DNA of 64,000 bases from Mesorhizobium comanense (GCF_005503535.1 NZ_SCNN01000013.1:62001-126000); one strand, 5' to 3'. Shown: positions 1 through 9,414, counted from the stretch's first letter. The notes: generated by a model from the letters alone, not told the origin. Made by a program: numbers and translations.

Positions 1-96
1 TCCGTTGTAGCAGAGCACGGCGGCAGCGCGAGGGACGTTTATCCGCGCACAACTTTCGAGATGCTCGCGATCCGCCAGGCCAACGGTTTCGGAGGA

Positions 97-1314
97 TCAC
101 GGCACCATCGGCACCTGCCTCATCTCGAGATGCAAATCCTTGCCGGTGTAGGGATGGGCATCGCAGACTGCTTCATTGAGCTCGACGCCCAGCCCTGGCT
201 CCTTCGAGGGAATGACATTGCCGTCCTGCCACTCGATCTTCTTCTTCAGGAGCGTGGCGTGGAAACCGTCCCACTGCTTCAGCGATTCCAGGATCAGGAA
301 GTTGGGCAGTGTCACCGCCAGCTGGATGTTGGCGGCGCCCACGATCGGGCCGCAATAGCAATGCGGCGCGACCTGGATGTGGTAGGCCTCGGCCATCGCT
401 GCGATCTTCTTGGTTTCGAGGATACCGCCCGAGCGGCCGACATTCGGCTGCAAGATGGTCGCGGCGCGGTTCTCGATGACGCGGGCGAATTCGGCCTTGG
501 TCGTCAGACGCTCGCCGGTGGCGATTGGGATCGAGGTGCCACGGGCAACCTGGGCCATGACCTCCGGCATGTCGGGCGGCACCGGCTCCTCGAACCACAG
601 CGGATCGTAGGGCTCGATGGCGCGTGCGATGCGCAGCGCGCCGGACGCGGTGAACTGGCCGTGCGTGCCGAACAGGATGTCGGCGCGGTTACCCACGGCT
701 TCGCGGATCGCCTTGACCATGCGGACCGACAGATCGATATCGGCCAGGCGCGGCTGGTGGCCGTCGAAGGCGGTGTACGGGCCGGCCGGATCGAGCTTGA
801 CGGCGTTGAACCCCTGCGCGACGCAATCCAGCGCTTCGGCGGCGGCCATGTCGGGGTCGTTGAAGGCGTTGCGTCCCTTGCTTTCGCCGGCATCGGTATG
901 GACGGACCCGGCGCTGGGATAGAGATAGGTGTAGGAGCGCAGCGTCTCGTGGACCTGACCACCGAGCAGCTTGTAGACGGGTTTGCCGGCCTCCTTGCCG
1001 ATAATGTCCCAGCAGGCCATTTCGAGCGCCGAGAAGCAGCCCATGCCGGTGACATCGGGCCGCTGGGTGAAACCTGAGGAATAGGCGCGGCGGAAGAAGT
1101 TCTCGATGTCGTGCGGATCGTGGCCGATCAGATAGCGCTCGGCCATGTCCTCGACCAGTTTGGCCGTGATGTGGGCGGAGAAGGTGGCGTTGTAGGCCTC
1201 GCCGTAACCGACCACGCCGCCATCGGTGGTGAGCTTGACGAAGATGAAATACTTGCCGCCGATGCCGGGCGGTGGGTTGCCGACAACCCAAGTCTTGACG
1301 TCGGTGATCTTCAT
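97..1314 (-). CDS. Mandelate racemase/muconate lactonizing enzyme family protein (sugar-acid dehydratase-like)
   Basis: A 405-residue member of the enolase superfamily, cytosolic and Mg-dependent, that would abstract a proton alpha to a carboxylate, most plausibly to dehydrate a sugar acid. Visible motifs are the central KLDP segment, WFEEP, ATGERL and the C-terminal APHCYCGP segment, which match the metal-ligand and general-base strands of the barrel. A GTHGQF segment resembles the extra His of galactonate-dehydratase-like members. The ATG at 1314 is chosen because GGAGAAG (1321-1327) sits 6 nt upstream; an in-frame GTG at 1329 has no such site. The next gene upstream is a GlxA-type regulator on the same strand. 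The substrate cannot be read from sequence. Confidence 0.85.
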   Translation of the reverse strand: MKITDVKTWVVGNPPPGIGGKYFIFVKLTTDGGVVGYGEAYNATFSAHITAKLVEDMAERYLIGHDPHDIENFFRRAYSSGFTQRPDVTGMGCFSALEMACWDIIGKEAGKPVYKLLGGQVHETLRSYTYLYPSAGSVHTDAGESKGRNAFNDPDMAAAEALDCVAQGFNAVKLDPAGPYTAFDGHQPRLADIDLSVRMVKAIREAVGNRADILFGTHGQFTASGALRIARAIEPYDPLWFEEPVPPDMPEVMAQVARGTSIPIATGERLTTKAEFARVIENRAATILQPNVGRSGGILETKKIAAMAEAYHIQVAPHCYCGPIVGAANIQLAVTLPNFLILESLKQWDGFHATLLKKKIEWQDGNVIPSKEPGLGVELNEAVCDAHPYTGKDLHLEMRQVPMVP

Positions 1315-1485
1315 GCCCGTCTTCTCCACTCTTCACCGGCCGTGCGCTTTAGACGCCTCCGGGCGAAGCGCGCGATGCCCGAAGGCACTATGCGAGCGTC
1401 ACGACATCCCCTCTTCTCGGCTTACGCCAAGCTTTGTGGAAAATGCGGCGGCTTGCCCGGACCGCGACGGATCGCCCGCCGCCAT

Positions 1486-2472
1486 TCACGGGATCAGCGA
1501 GTTTTCCCGGCGATAATGCAGCGGCGACAGTTCATAGATCGCCTTGAACTCGTTGGAAAACTGCGACGTCGACATGTAGCCGCAGCGGAAGGAGATTTCC
1601 GTCACCGCAAGCTTGGTCTCGAGCAGGAGCTTTCTGGCCCGGCGCATCCGCATGGTCACGTAGTACTGCTTCGGCGTGGCGCCGAGCGAGGAGACGAACT
1701 GCCGCTCGAGCTTGCGGCGCGAGATGCCGATGCGCTTGGCGATCGCCTCCACCGTGATCAGCGTTTCGATATGATCCTCCATGAGCGCGACGGCCCGCCT
1801 GACGGGCTCGGTCGATATCGGGTCCTCCACCTCGACCCGGCGCTGCACCGCGCTCGACGGCCGCCGCCGCGAATAGATCAGCAGATCCGCGACATCGGCG
1901 GCGAACACCGAGCCATACTTGTCGCCGATGATCTGCAGCATCATGTCGGTCGCCGCGATGCCGCCCGCGCAGGTGTAGAACCTGCCGTCCCGGACGAAGA
2001 TGTCCTTGGTCGCCGTCACGTCCGGAAACATTTCGGCGAAGGAAGGTGCGTCGTCCCAGTGAATGGCGCAGCGCCTTCCGTTGAGCAGGCCGGAACGCGC
2101 CAAGGCCCAGACGCCGGCCGATACCGCCCCGATCTCGGCGCCGCCATGGCTGATATGCTGGAGCCAGCCGCGCACGCTCTTGTCCTGGTGCAGATAGCCG
2201 TCTAGCCCGCCGACGATGATGACGAAATCGGATGCCTTGACCGAGCCGATCAGAACGTCGGCGCTGATCCTTATGCCTGTCGAGGACAGCACATCGTCGG
2301 TGGTCGCGACGATCTGCCAACTGTAGGCCTCGTATTTGGCGACGCGATTGGCGATCCGCAGCGTGTCAACGATGCAGCCGAGTTGCAGCACGGTGAATTT
2401 GGGCAGCAGCAGGATCGACACGCTCCTGGTCCGCGTATCGGCCACCTCCGGGTTCGTCGGATTTTGATGCAC
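1486..2472 (-). CDS. GlxA family transcriptional regulator (DJ-1/PfpI domain plus AraC HTH)
   Basis: A 328-residue DNA-binding regulator. The N-terminal half (about residues 15-185) is a DJ-1/PfpI class I amidotransferase-like sensor fold beginning RSVSILLLPKFTVLQLG. The last 100 residues are an AraC double helix-turn-helix (IAKRIGISRRKLERQF and the RCGYMSTSQFSNEF segment). At the nucleophile elbow the usual Cys is absent (GAVSAGVWALARSG), so it is probably a sensor, not an enzyme. GTG at 2472 is preferred because an AGGAACG site precedes it and the length fits the family; longer in-frame starts add a basic, low-complexity leader. The ligand is unknown. The neighbouring dehydratase is a candidate target. 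Confidence 0.85.
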   Translation of the reverse strand: MHQNPTNPEVADTRTRSVSILLLPKFTVLQLGCIVDTLRIANRVAKYEAYSWQIVATTDDVLSSTGIRISADVLIGSVKASDFVIIVGGLDGYLHQDKSVRGWLQHISHGGAEIGAVSAGVWALARSGLLNGRRCAIHWDDAPSFAEMFPDVTATKDIFVRDGRFYTCAGGIAATDMMLQIIGDKYGSVFAADVADLLIYSRRRPSSAVQRRVEVEDPISTEPVRRAVALMEDHIETLITVEAIAKRIGISRRKLERQFVSSLGATPKQYYVTMRMRRARKLLLETKLAVTEISFRCGYMSTSQFSNEFKAIYELSPLHYRRENSLIP

Positions 2473-2531
2473 GGCTCGTTCCTGTTCGCGCCGGACTATA
2501 GCAGGCCTTCGCGCGGCCGCCTCCCGGCACG

Positions 2532-2568
2532 AAAAGAGCCGGCGGGCCATTCGGGCGCCGCCGGCTCT
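2532..2568 (-). terminator. Rho-independent terminator of the orphan LivK-type gene
   Basis: An 11-bp perfect stem (AGAGCCGGCGG at 2535-2545 pairing with 2558-2568) and 12-nt loop are followed on the minus strand by TTTTC. It lies 40 bp past the stop codon of the binding-protein gene and also inside the upstream region of the GlxA regulator gene. Confidence 0.85.
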
Positions 2569-2610
2569 CCGGTTCATCTTGAGGCGGGTGGCTGGCCCGC
2601 GCTGCGAAAT

Positions 2611-3732
2611 TTACGGGGTGATGGGCGCGTACTTTCCGTCATGCCATTGATTGATGTCATATTTGGCGTCCTGGATGTCGCCTTTCTGATCGAACACGAT
2701 CGGCCCGATGACCGTATCGACCGGCTTGCCATCCTTCAGCGCCGCCGCGACGGCGGCCGGATCATCCGAGCCGGCACGCTCGATGCCCTGGGCAATCGCC
2801 TGGATGGTCGCGTAAGCGAACAGAGTGTATCCCTCGGGCACGAAACCGCCGGCCTTGATCTTCTCGACGGCTTCCTTGGCCTCCGGCTTGGCCTGCGGAT
2901 CCGCCGGAAATGCGAAAAGCGTGCCTTCCCCCGCCGGCCCGGCAATCTGCCAGAATTCGGGTGAAGCGATGGAATCGGGCATGATCAGCTGGACTTTGTA
3001 GCCCATGTCGCCGGCCTGGCGCATGATCAGGCCGCCTTCCGGAAACTGGCCGCCGAAATAAAGGACATCGACCTTCAGTTCCTTGAGCTTGGTGAGCAGC
3101 GCGCTGTAGTCCTTCTCACCCGGGTTGAGGCCGTCGAAGAGCACTTCCTTGAGGCCCGCCTCGTTCATCCTGGCGCGCACCGCTTCGGCCACGCCCTGCC
3201 CGTAGGCCTGCTTGTCATGCATGATCGCGACGTTCTTGCCGGCGAACTTTTTGGCCATCCACGGGCCGATGAAAGCGCCCTGTTCGTCGTCGCGCGTATA
3301 GAGGCGCATGATCGTATTCCAGCCCTTCTTGGCCGCCGCGTCGGTCAATTCGGGGTTGGACGAGGACGGGCTCATCATCAGGATGCCGCTCTCGGCATAG
3401 ACCGCGGAAGCCGGGATGCTGGAGCCGGAACACGCATGGCCGGCGACGAACTTGATGCCGGCGGCCGCAATGCGGTTGGCGACCGAGATGGCCTGCTTCG
3501 GGTCGCAGACGTCGTCCTCGATCGACAGGCTGATCTGGCGGCCATTGACGCCGCCTTTCGCGTTTATCGCGTCGGCCGCCGCCTTCGCGCCCTGCTTGAA
3601 CTGATCGCCGATGTTCGCGATCGGCCCCGTCATGGGACCGGCGACCGCGATCGTCAGATCCTCCGCGAAAGCCGGAGCGCTGCTCAACATGCTTCCAATC
3701 AACGCTGCCTGCAAAATTGTCCGGATTTTCAT
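2611..3732 (-). CDS. ABC transporter substrate-binding protein, branched-chain amino acid type (orphan LivK/LivJ)
   Basis: A 373-residue periplasmic type I binding protein. A signal peptide (MKIRTILQAALIGSMLSSAPAFA) precedes the mature start EDLTIAVAGPMTGPIA. Residues NAKGGVNGRQI, EDDVCDPKQAISVANR and VAGHACSGSSIPAS are typical of the LivJ/LivK family. ATG at 3732 is chosen because GGGGAGA lies just upstream, whereas the longer reading frame adds a hydrophilic leader before the signal peptide. No permease or ATPase lies beside it; its paralogue at 8.3-9.4 kb belongs to a full liv operon about 5 kb away, so it may supply an alternative ligand to that permease (inference). Confidence 0.92.
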   Translation of the reverse strand: MKIRTILQAALIGSMLSSAPAFAEDLTIAVAGPMTGPIANIGDQFKQGAKAAADAINAKGGVNGRQISLSIEDDVCDPKQAISVANRIAAAGIKFVAGHACSGSSIPASAVYAESGILMMSPSSSNPELTDAAAKKGWNTIMRLYTRDDEQGAFIGPWMAKKFAGKNVAIMHDKQAYGQGVAEAVRARMNEAGLKEVLFDGLNPGEKDYSALLTKLKELKVDVLYFGGQFPEGGLIMRQAGDMGYKVQLIMPDSIASPEFWQIAGPAGEGTLFAFPADPQAKPEAKEAVEKIKAGGFVPEGYTLFAYATIQAIAQGIERAGSDDPAAVAAALKDGKPVDTVIGPIVFDQKGDIQDAKYDINQWHDGKYAPITP

Positions 3733-4041
3733 GCCATCTCCCCAATGCACAGTTTTCGAAAGGCTGGCCGGGTCCGGTTTTGCATATCGCGCCCTGTAAG
3801 GACTTCTATCGGGACAAAGACCAGCGAGACCGGCCGATCATGGCGGTTTTTTCAGTGCCGGCTTTGCACTTTCAGCCAAGTTTTGTTGAGTATTGAACGC
3901 GGCGGCGCAAACGCCCGCGCCGCCCTGCCGGCGCAAACGTCGACGGCGCCGGCCAATATGCGCGGCGCCCGCCCGGACATCTGCTGAAAGCAAAATGGCC
4001 GCCTTCGAGGCGGCCATCCGTCTGCCCGATGCGTTTGCCGA
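3733..4041. other. Intergenic region between the orphan LivK-type gene and gapR
   Basis: 309 bp holding the promoter side of the binding-protein gene and the terminator of gapR. Apart from that hairpin I see no reading frame with a ribosome binding site and no RNA-like structure. Confidence 0.6.
3991..4017 (-). terminator. Rho-independent terminator of gapR
   Basis: A 10-bp perfect stem (3995-4004 with 4008-4017, ATGGCCGCCT) with a 3-nt loop is followed on the minus strand by TTTTG. It lies 25 bp after the gapR stop codon. Confidence 0.85.
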
Positions 4042-4302
4042 TCAGGTCATGCCGAGGGCGGCCATGTAGAGATCGAGGATGGCGTCCTCCTCCTGGCGCT
4101 CGGCCTGGTCCTTCTTGCGCAGCCGGATGATGGTGCGGATCGCCTTGGTGTCGAAGCCGGTGCCCTTGGCCTCGGCAAACACTTCCTTGATGTCGTCGGC
4201 GATCGTCTTCTTTTCCTCCTCGAGCCGCTCGATGCGTTCGATGAGGGCGCGCAGCTGGCCGGCGGCAACAGTCTGGCTGGTCTCGGTGATATCGTCGGCC
4301 AT
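4042..4302 (-). CDS. gapR: DUF2312 nucleoid-associated protein GapR
   Basis: An 86-residue acidic, coiled-coil protein. In the alphaproteobacterial family studied in Caulobacter, GapR binds overtwisted AT-rich DNA ahead of replication and transcription forks and stimulates topoisomerases. The helix-rich core QLRALIERIERLEEEKKTIA, then KGTGFDTKAIRTIIRLRKKD and the C-terminal LYMAALGM, match the family end to end. ATG at 4302 is preceded by GGAGAAAAAC; an in-frame TTG at 4314 would sit on top of that site and is not used. It has its own terminator, so it is probably monocistronic. Confidence 0.93.
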   Translation of the reverse strand: MADDITETSQTVAAGQLRALIERIERLEEEKKTIADDIKEVFAEAKGTGFDTKAIRTIIRLRKKDQAERQEEDAILDLYMAALGMT

Positions 4303-4464
4303 GTTTTTCTCCAAAATTGAGGGCTGCGCCGCGACTCGGGGAACAGGCCGCAGCGAATTTCAGCGGTTCGATGCCCGACCGGGGGCAGCGGGTCAAGCCG
4401 TTATCGACGGCCACGGCAACGCTGCCGCCATCATGCGGACAGCCACCCTGCGAAAAGGTGCCGA

Positions 4465-7400
4465 CTAACTGAAGGCGATCAGCAGATCCTTCGCGTCGAT
4501 CTGGTCGCCGGCCTTGACCAGCACTTCGGCCACCGTGCCATCACGCTCGGCGTGCAGCGCCGTCTCCATCTTCATGGCTTCGATCGAAAGCAGCACGTCG
4601 CCCGCCTTCACCGCCTGGCCGGCCGCGACCGACAGCGCCGAGACCACGCCGGGCATGGGCGCGCCGACATGCGCTTCATTGCCGGGTTCGGCCTTGCGCC
4701 GCGCCTTGGCGGCGGAGGCGCCATGCGCACGGTCCGGCACTTTCACGCGACGCGGCTGGCCGTTGAGCTCGAAGAAGACGGTGACCATGCCCTTTTCGTC
4801 GACATCGCCGATGGCGAGGCAACGCACGACCAGCGTCTTGCCCTTCTCGATGTCGACGAAGATCTCGTCCTCGGATTTCATGCCGTAGAAATAGGTCGGC
4901 GTCGGCAGCACGCTGACCGGGCCGTAGGTTTCCTGTGCGGCGGCAAAGTCGGAAAACACCTTTGGATACATCAGCCAGGAGGCGAACTCATACTCCGAAA
5001 GCTTGCGTTCGAGCTTGCCCTCGATCTCCTTGCGGCTGGCCTCGAGGTCCGCCGGCTTGAGCAGCGAGCCCGGCCGCACCGTGATCGGCTTGTCGCTCTT
5101 CAGCGCCTTCTTCTGCAAGGCCTGCGGCCAGCCGCCCGGCGACTGGCCGAGATCGCCGCGCAGCATCGAGACGACCGAATCCGGGAACGCGATGTCCCGG
5201 GACGGGTTTTCGACATCGGCGACGGTCAGGTCCTGGCTCACCATCATCAGCGCCATGTCACCGACGACCTTCGATGACGGCGTCACCTTGACGATGTCGC
5301 CGAACATCAGGTTGACGTCGTGATAGGTCTGCGCCACTTCGTGCCAGCGCGTCTCCAGCCCGAGCGAACGCGCTTGCTCCTTGAGGTTGGTGAACTGTCC
5401 GCCCGGCATCTCGTGCAGATAGACCTCCGAGGCCGGGCCCTTCAGATCGCTTTCGAAGGCGGCGTACTGGTTGCGCACCGCTTCCCAATAGAATGAGATT
5501 TTGCGGATCCATTGCGGGTCGAGGCCCGGATCCCGCTCGGTGCCCTTGAGCGCTTCGACGATGGAGCCCAGGCAAGGCTGCGACGTGTTGCCGGAAAAGG
5601 CGTCCATCGCCGCATCGATGGCGTCGACGCCGCTCTCCACCGCCGCCAGCACCGTCGCCGCCGACAGGCCCGACGTATCATGGGTGTGGAAGTGGATCGG
5701 CAGGTCGGTCGCCTCGCGCAGCGCCTTGAAGAGGACGCGCGCGGCGGACGGCTTCAGGAGGCCCGCCATGTCCTTGACCGCAAGGATATGGGCGCCGGCC
5801 GCTTCCAGTTCGCCGGCCAGGCCGACATAGTATTTCAGGTCGTACTTGGCCCTGGCGGAATCGAGGATGTCGCCGGTGTAGCACATCGCCGCTTCGATCA
5901 GCTTGCCCTCGGCGCCGACCGCGTCCATGGCGACGCGCATGTTCTCGACCCAGTTCAGGCAGTCGAAGACGCGGAACAGGTCGATGCCGCCATGCGCCGC
6001 CTGCTTGACGAAATGCTGCACGACATTGTCCGGATAGTTGGTGTAGCCGACGCCGTTGGCGCCGCGCAGCAGCATCTGCAGCAGAAGGTTGGGCGCCGCC
6101 TCGCGCACCTTGGCCAGACGCTCCCAGGGGTCCTCGGTGAGGAAGCGCATGGCGACGTCGAAGGTCGCGCCGCCCCAGCATTCCAGCGACAGCAATTGCG
6201 GCAGCGCGCGCGCATAGGTTCCGGCGATGCCGGCAATGTCATGCGTGCGCACGCGGGTCGCCAGCAGCGACTGATGGCCGTCGCGCATCGTCGTGTCGGT
6301 GACCAGCACCTCTCTCTGCTCGCGCATCCAGGAGGCGAATTTCTCTGGCCCCAGCACATCGAGCTTCTGCTTGGTGCCGGCCGGAACATTGCCATTGAGA
6401 TAGGGCACGACGGGTGCCGCCGCATCGGCCTTGGGCATCGGCCTGCCGCGCGTCTCGGGATGGCCGTTGACGCTGACATCGGCCAGATAGTTCAGCAACT
6501 TGGTGGCGCGGTCCTGGCGCTTGACCTGCTGGAACAGCTCCGGCGTCGTGTCGATGAACTTCGTCGTATAGGAATTGTCGGCGAAGCTCGGGTGATTGAT
6601 GATCGCTTCGAGGAAGGTCAGGTTGGTGGCGACGCCGCGGATGCGGAATTCGCGCAGCGCCCGGTTCATGCGCGCGATCGTCTCGGCCGGCGTCGGCGCC
6701 CAGGCCGTCACCTTTTCCAGCAGCGGATCGTAGAAGCGGGTGATGACCGCGCCCGAATAGGCGGTGCCGCCATCGAGACGGATGCCGAAGCCGGTAGCGC
6801 CGCGATAGGCGGTGATGCGGCCATAGTCCGGGATGAAATTATGCTCGGGATCCTCGGTGGTGATGCGGCACTGCAGCGCGTGACCGTTCAGCCTTATGTC
6901 CCTCTGCGCCGGCACGCCCGATTCCGGCGTGCCGATGGCGAAACCGTCGAGGATGTGGATCTGTGCCTTCACGATGTCGATGCCGGTCACCATTTCGGTG
7001 ACGGTATGCTCGACCTGGATGCGCGGATTGACCTCGATGAAATAGAACTTGCCGGTGTCGGCGTCCTGCAGGAATTCCACCGTGCCGGCGCCGACATAGC
7101 TGGTCTCGCCGGCGATCTTCAGCGCATAGCCGCACAGCTCCTGGCGCAGCTCCTCGCTGAGATAGGGCGCGGGCGCGCGTTCGACGACCTTCTGGTTGCG
7201 ACGCTGGATCGAACAGTCGCGCTCGAACAGGTGCACGGCATTGCCATGCGTGTCGCCAAGCACCTGCACCTCGACGTGGCGGGCGCGCTCGATCAGCTTT
7301 TCGAGATAGACCTCATCCTTGCCGAAGGCGGCCTTCGCCTCGCGCTTGCCTTCCATCACCTCGCGGGCGAGATCGGCTTCGGAGCGGATGGCGCGCATGC

Positions 7401-7923
7401 CGCGGCCGCCGCCGCCCCACGAGGCCTTCAGCATCACGGGATAGCCGACCTCCTTGGCCAGTTTCTTGACCGCGTCCATGTCGTCGGGCAGCGGGTCGGT
7501 CGCCGGCACCACCGGCACCCCGACCTCGATCGCCAAGTTGCGCGCGGCGACCTTGTTGCCGAGCCGGCGCATCGTCTCCGGCTTCGGGCCGATGAAGGTG
7601 ATGCCCGCCTCAACGCAGGCTTCCGCGAATTCAGGGCTCTCGGACAGGAGGCCATAACCGGGATGGATGGCGTCGGCGCCCGAAAGCCTGGCGACGCGGA
7701 TCACCTCCTCGATCGACAGATAACTCTCGATCGGGCCCATGTCCTTGGCGAGGTGGGGGCCGCGTCCCACCTGGTAGCTCTCGTCGGCCTTGAACCGATG
7801 CAGCGAGTATTTGTCTTCCTCGGCCCAGATCGCCACGGTTTTGAGGCCCAGTTCATTGGCCGCGCGGAAGACGCGGATGGCGATTTCTGACCGATTGGCG
7901 ACAAGGATCTTCGTGATGGCCAA
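4465..7923 (-). CDS. pyc: Pyruvate carboxylase
   Basis: A biotin enzyme making oxaloacetate from pyruvate, bicarbonate and ATP, replenishing the TCA cycle. Order of domains: biotin carboxylase (about 1-455; ATP-grasp segment KASWGGGGRGMR and the RDCSIQRRNQKVVE strand), carboxyltransferase (from about 535; TDTTMRDGHQSLLATRVR), the allosteric/PT region, and the C-terminal biotinyl carrier with EAMKMET carrying the biotinylated Lys. A TTG start at 7923 is inferred: it gives 1152 residues beginning (M)AITKILVANRSEIAIR, the length of rhizobial single-chain enzymes, and has GGAG 8 nt upstream. The longer frame to 7965 adds residues foreign to the family. Monocistronic, with unrelated neighbours. 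Confidence 0.95.
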   Translation of the reverse strand: MAITKILVANRSEIAIRVFRAANELGLKTVAIWAEEDKYSLHRFKADESYQVGRGPHLAKDMGPIESYLSIEEVIRVARLSGADAIHPGYGLLSESPEFAEACVEAGITFIGPKPETMRRLGNKVAARNLAIEVGVPVVPATDPLPDDMDAVKKLAKEVGYPVMLKASWGGGGRGMRAIRSEADLAREVMEGKREAKAAFGKDEVYLEKLIERARHVEVQVLGDTHGNAVHLFERDCSIQRRNQKVVERAPAPYLSEELRQELCGYALKIAGETSYVGAGTVEFLQDADTGKFYFIEVNPRIQVEHTVTEMVTGIDIVKAQIHILDGFAIGTPESGVPAQRDIRLNGHALQCRITTEDPEHNFIPDYGRITAYRGATGFGIRLDGGTAYSGAVITRFYDPLLEKVTAWAPTPAETIARMNRALREFRIRGVATNLTFLEAIINHPSFADNSYTTKFIDTTPELFQQVKRQDRATKLLNYLADVSVNGHPETRGRPMPKADAAAPVVPYLNGNVPAGTKQKLDVLGPEKFASWMREQREVLVTDTTMRDGHQSLLATRVRTHDIAGIAGTYARALPQLLSLECWGGATFDVAMRFLTEDPWERLAKVREAAPNLLLQMLLRGANGVGYTNYPDNVVQHFVKQAAHGGIDLFRVFDCLNWVENMRVAMDAVGAEGKLIEAAMCYTGDILDSARAKYDLKYYVGLAGELEAAGAHILAVKDMAGLLKPSAARVLFKALREATDLPIHFHTHDTSGLSAATVLAAVESGVDAIDAAMDAFSGNTSQPCLGSIVEALKGTERDPGLDPQWIRKISFYWEAVRNQYAAFESDLKGPASEVYLHEMPGGQFTNLKEQARSLGLETRWHEVAQTYHDVNLMFGDIVKVTPSSKVVGDMALMMVSQDLTVADVENPSRDIAFPDSVVSMLRGDLGQSPGGWPQALQKKALKSDKPITVRPGSLLKPADLEASRKEIEGKLERKLSEYEFASWLMYPKVFSDFAAAQETYGPVSVLPTPTYFYGMKSEDEIFVDIEKGKTLVVRCLAIGDVDEKGMVTVFFELNGQPRRVKVPDRAHGASAAKARRKAEPGNEAHVGAPMPGVVSALSVAAGQAVKAGDVLLSIEAMKMETALHAERDGTVAEVLVKAGDQIDAKDLLIAFS

Positions 7924-8010
7924 GGACTGGGCTCCAGCAGCGGAAGGGACGGGAAATCGGAGCAATGATTAGCGTGAAAATGCTGCAGTGCAAACAGAAT
8001 TGACGTAAGA

Positions 8011-8024
8011 TTCAATCGATTGAA
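8011..8024. promoter_or_regulatory. Palindrome upstream of pyc, possible operator
   Basis: TTCAATCGATTGAA is a perfect 14-bp AT-rich palindrome 88 bp before the pyc start codon, in otherwise GC-rich DNA. Its position fits a repressor or activator site for pyc. No regulator gene adjoins it, so the role is a guess. Confidence 0.35.
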
Positions 8025-8244
8025 ATCAAAACTTTGCGCCAAGCGCGGTCGCATCCGGTCAAATGCCGGCGAAAGCGTCGCGGCGGCCATTTCGGCGCGC
8101 GATCATTTCGCGGCTAAACCAACCGGGAAAAGCGTGGAACGGCCTCCGTCTGCAAATCCACCAGCCATTCTTGAATGCACCCGAAGCCCTCCGGGGCCGG
8201 CCGCGCCGAATTTGGCGGGATCGATGCAGAGGCAGCCCGAAACA

Positions 8245-8273
8245 AAAAATGCCCGGCGCAAAGCGCCGGGCAT
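8245..8273 (-). terminator. Rho-independent terminator of the liv operon
   Basis: A perfect 11-bp stem (ATGCCCGGCGC at 8249-8259 with 8263-8273) and 3-nt loop are followed on the minus strand by TTTTTTG. It lies 26 bp past the livK stop and would end the livHMGF-livK transcript. Confidence 0.9.
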
Positions 8274-8298
8274 CTTGAAGTCAATCTGTCCGAACGGC

Positions 8299-9414
8299 TT
8301 ATTTCGGGAACCAGGAATACTTTCCGTCGTCCTTCTTCTTCCACTCGTACATGATGTAGCCCGGCAGCTTCGGGTCACCCTTGGCGTCATAGGCGAGGTC
8401 GCCCAGGACGGTCGGGAACGGGCCGTTTTCATGCATTGCCTTGGCGACGGCCTGCGGGTCGTTCGACTTGGCGGCGGTGGCCGCTTCGGCGATCGCCTGC
8501 ACGGCGGCGTAGGCGTAGAGCGTATAGGCTTCCGGCTCGAAGCCCTGCGCGCGGAACTTCTCGACGAGTTCCTTGTTGGCGGGGATCAGGCGCGGGTCCG
8601 GGCCGAAGGTGTTGAGCGTACCGGCGACGGCGTCGCCCGCGATCGCCGCGAGTTCGTCCGTCACGATGCCATCACCCGACATCAGCAGCGCCTTGAGGCC
8701 CTGGTCGGCCGACTGGCGGATGATCAGGCCGGCTTCGGTGTGCAGGCCGCCCCAGTAGATCAGGGTCACGCCGGCTTCCTTCATCTTGGCGATCAGCGCC
8801 GAGAAATCCTTGTCGCCGACATTGACGCCTTCGTACATGACTTCCTTGACGCCGGCGGCATTCATTGCCTTCTTGGTTTCGTCAGCGAGGCCCTGGCCAT
8901 ATGGGGTCTTGTCATGCACGACGGCGACCTTGGCATCCTTGAAATTCGCGGCGATGTAGGCGCCGGCGATGCCGCCCTGCTGGTCGTCGCGTCCGCAGGT
9001 GCGGAACACGTTCCACAGGCCGCGCTCGGTGAACTTCGGATTGGTCGCCGCCGGGGTGACTTCAACGATGTTGTTTTCGGCATAGACTTCCGAAGCCGGG
9101 ATCGAGACACCCGAGTTGAAGTGGCCGACCACGAACTTGACGCCGTCGCCGACGAACTTGTTGGCGACCGAGATGCCCTGCTTCGGGTCGGAAACGTCGT
9201 CGCCGACTTCGAGCTTGATCTGCTCGCCATTGATGCCGCCCTTGGCATTGATCGCGGCGACAGCCGCCTCGGCGCCCTTCTGCAGCTGTGCGCCGAAGGC
9301 CGCGTTCGGACCGGTGATCGGACCGGCGACACCGAACAGGACGTCAGCCCACGCGTTGCCGCTGAACGCGACGAGCGCGGTCAGGGCGACGGCGGACAAA
9401 AGTGACTTTTTCAT
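8299..9414 (-). CDS. livK: Branched-chain amino acid ABC transporter substrate-binding protein
   Basis: A 371-residue periplasmic type I binding protein with signal peptide MKKSLLSAVALTALVAFSG...AWA and mature start DVLFGVAGPITGPNAAFG. Family segments NAKGGINGEQIKLEVGDD, VVGHFNSGVSIPASE and WGGLHTEAGLIIR are visible. It is the last gene of the liv operon, separated from DUF6867 by 137 bp, a gap that could allow separate expression as is common for binding proteins. About half of its residues resemble the orphan paralogue at 2.6-3.7 kb. Confidence 0.94.
   Translation of the reverse strand: MKKSLLSAVALTALVAFSGNAWADVLFGVAGPITGPNAAFGAQLQKGAEAAVAAINAKGGINGEQIKLEVGDDVSDPKQGISVANKFVGDGVKFVVGHFNSGVSIPASEVYAENNIVEVTPAATNPKFTERGLWNVFRTCGRDDQQGGIAGAYIAANFKDAKVAVVHDKTPYGQGLADETKKAMNAAGVKEVMYEGVNVGDKDFSALIAKMKEAGVTLIYWGGLHTEAGLIIRQSADQGLKALLMSGDGIVTDELAAIAGDAVAGTLNTFGPDPRLIPANKELVEKFRAQGFEPEAYTLYAYAAVQAIAEAATAAKSNDPQAVAKAMHENGPFPTVLGDLAYDAKGDPKLPGYIMYEWKKKDDGKYSWFPK

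Larger units (their letters stand above)
7924..8298. other. Intergenic region upstream of pyc
   Basis: 375 bp with no supported gene. It contains a perfect 14-bp palindrome 88 bp upstream of the pyc start and, at its right end, the terminator of livK. The pyc promoter should lie here but I cannot place -35 and -10 boxes with confidence. Confidence 0.6.

Noticed and set aside
1..96. Possible gene end at the left window edge
   Set aside because: No open frame with recognisable residues or terminator could be supported in 96 bp.
4303..4314. Earlier TTG start for gapR
   Set aside because: It would place the start within the GGAG ribosome site of the ATG at 4302, which fits the family start.
5512..7890. 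Very long open frame on the plus strand opposite pyc
   Set aside because: It is the antisense of a high-GC coding region, rich in Arg, His and Gly, with no domain or ribosome binding site. pyc is complete on the other strand.
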